From Bacillota bacterium (GTDB taxonomy: Bacteria > Bacillota > Dethiobacteria > DTU022): DNA of 7,127 bases. Positions 6,965-7,127 of the stretch are shown here, in pieces (the first letter of the stretch is position 1; each line of letters begins with the position of its first letter). The position numbers and the translations under genes are program-made. The stretch is taken from assembly GCA_012510305.1 (NCBI GenBank), contig JAAZIE010000009.1, positions 1 through 7,127 on the forward strand. Reading direction: 5' to 3'. Below the pieces are notes generated by a model. It was not told where the DNA came from, searched no databases, and worked only from the letters and a program-made list of their open reading frames with translations.

Positions 6965-6976
6965 GTTCTTTTTGAC
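6949..6976. promoter_or_regulatory. Cluster of three alternating TTGAC/GTCAA half-sites over the -35 box (candidate operator)
   Basis: On the plus strand TTGAC (6949-6953), GTCAA (6960-6964) and TTGAC (6972-6976) alternate in orientation, with start-to-start distances of 11 and 12 bases, close to one helical turn. The first pair forms a 16-base inverted repeat, TTGACCGATTCGTCAA, which contains the -35 hexamer. A regulator bound here would block RNA polymerase. The repeats are seen directly; the operator role is inferred. The binding protein is not in the window. Confidence 0.5.
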
Positions 6977-7041
6977 TTTTTTGCATTAAATGAATTATTT
7001 AAAAGAAAGAGGGTGAGAAAGCAGGATAAATCAGTCAGAAC

Positions 7042-7078
7042 AAAAGGTGACAGGGGGACGTACCTCCTGTCACCTTTT
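7042..7078. repeat. 37-base near-perfect palindrome (bidirectional terminator or dispersed palindromic repeat)
   Basis: On the plus strand AAAAGGTGACAGGGGG (7042-7057) pairs with CCTCCTGTCACCTTTT (7063-7078) over 16 positions with a single G-T pair, leaving the loop ACGTA. On the plus strand the stem ends in five T (7075-7079) and on the minus strand in four, so it could terminate transcription from either side. The perfection and GC-rich core also resemble dispersed palindromic repeats common in Clostridia genomes. Only one copy is in the window. Confidence 0.65.
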
Positions 7079-7127
7079 TGCCTGCGTCAACCGGCTCAGG
7101 GCTGTCCCAAAAGGGCAATCCCCAAAC

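Larger units (their letters stand above)
6825..7127. other. Non-coding upstream region of the ligase gene
   Basis: No convincing gene is seen on either strand here. About 6840-7010 is AT-rich, unlike the GC-rich coding DNA, and holds the ligase leader, its promoter and several inverted repeats. The palindrome follows at 7042-7078. The last 47 bases are GC-richer, contain GGGCTGTCCCAAAAGGGC (7100-7117) and are unassigned. Confidence 0.7.

Overview
This is a 7.1 kb stretch of a moderately GC-rich bacterial genome in which every gene I can support lies on the minus strand. The adjacent but unfused secD and secF, the long RecJ with the Firmicutes-type C-terminal region, the strong GGAGG-type ribosome binding sites and the gene order secD-secF-(small membrane protein)-recJ together suggest a Gram-positive anaerobe of the Clostridia (Peptococcaceae/Moorella-like). 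This is an inference from gene content, with moderate confidence; no rRNA or other marker gene is present.

Read in the direction of transcription (right to left), there are three regions. (1) 7127-6825 is about 300 bp of non-coding, partly AT-rich DNA. It holds a strong palindrome (7042-7078), a cluster of TTGAC/GTCAA half-sites, a recognisable promoter (-35 TTGACG, 17 bp, -10 TATCTT) and an untranslated leader of about 105 nt. (2) 6824-5112 encodes a 570-residue adenylate-forming acyl-CoA ligase of unknown substrate. It is closed by a textbook intrinsic terminator (5105-5072), so it looks like a single-gene, individually regulated transcription unit. (3) A second transcription unit starts at an extended -10 promoter (4989-4961). 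It reads secD (TTG start), secF (ATGA overlap), a LapA/DUF1049-type two-helix membrane protein with a coiled-coil tail, and recJ, which runs off the left edge.

SecD and SecF form the proton-driven accessory complex that pulls proteins outward through SecYEG. RecJ is a cytoplasmic 5'-3' single-strand DNA exonuclease for recombination and repair. The LapA-like protein has no firm function. The two units look functionally unrelated: the ligase has its own regulated promoter and terminator and seems simply to sit upstream of the housekeeping secDF-recJ operon, where yajC is often found in other bacteria. No tRNA, rRNA, CRISPR array or complete mobile element is visible. The most intriguing part is the regulatory region of the ligase: three alternating half-sites about one helical turn apart over the -35 box, plus two further inverted repeats.
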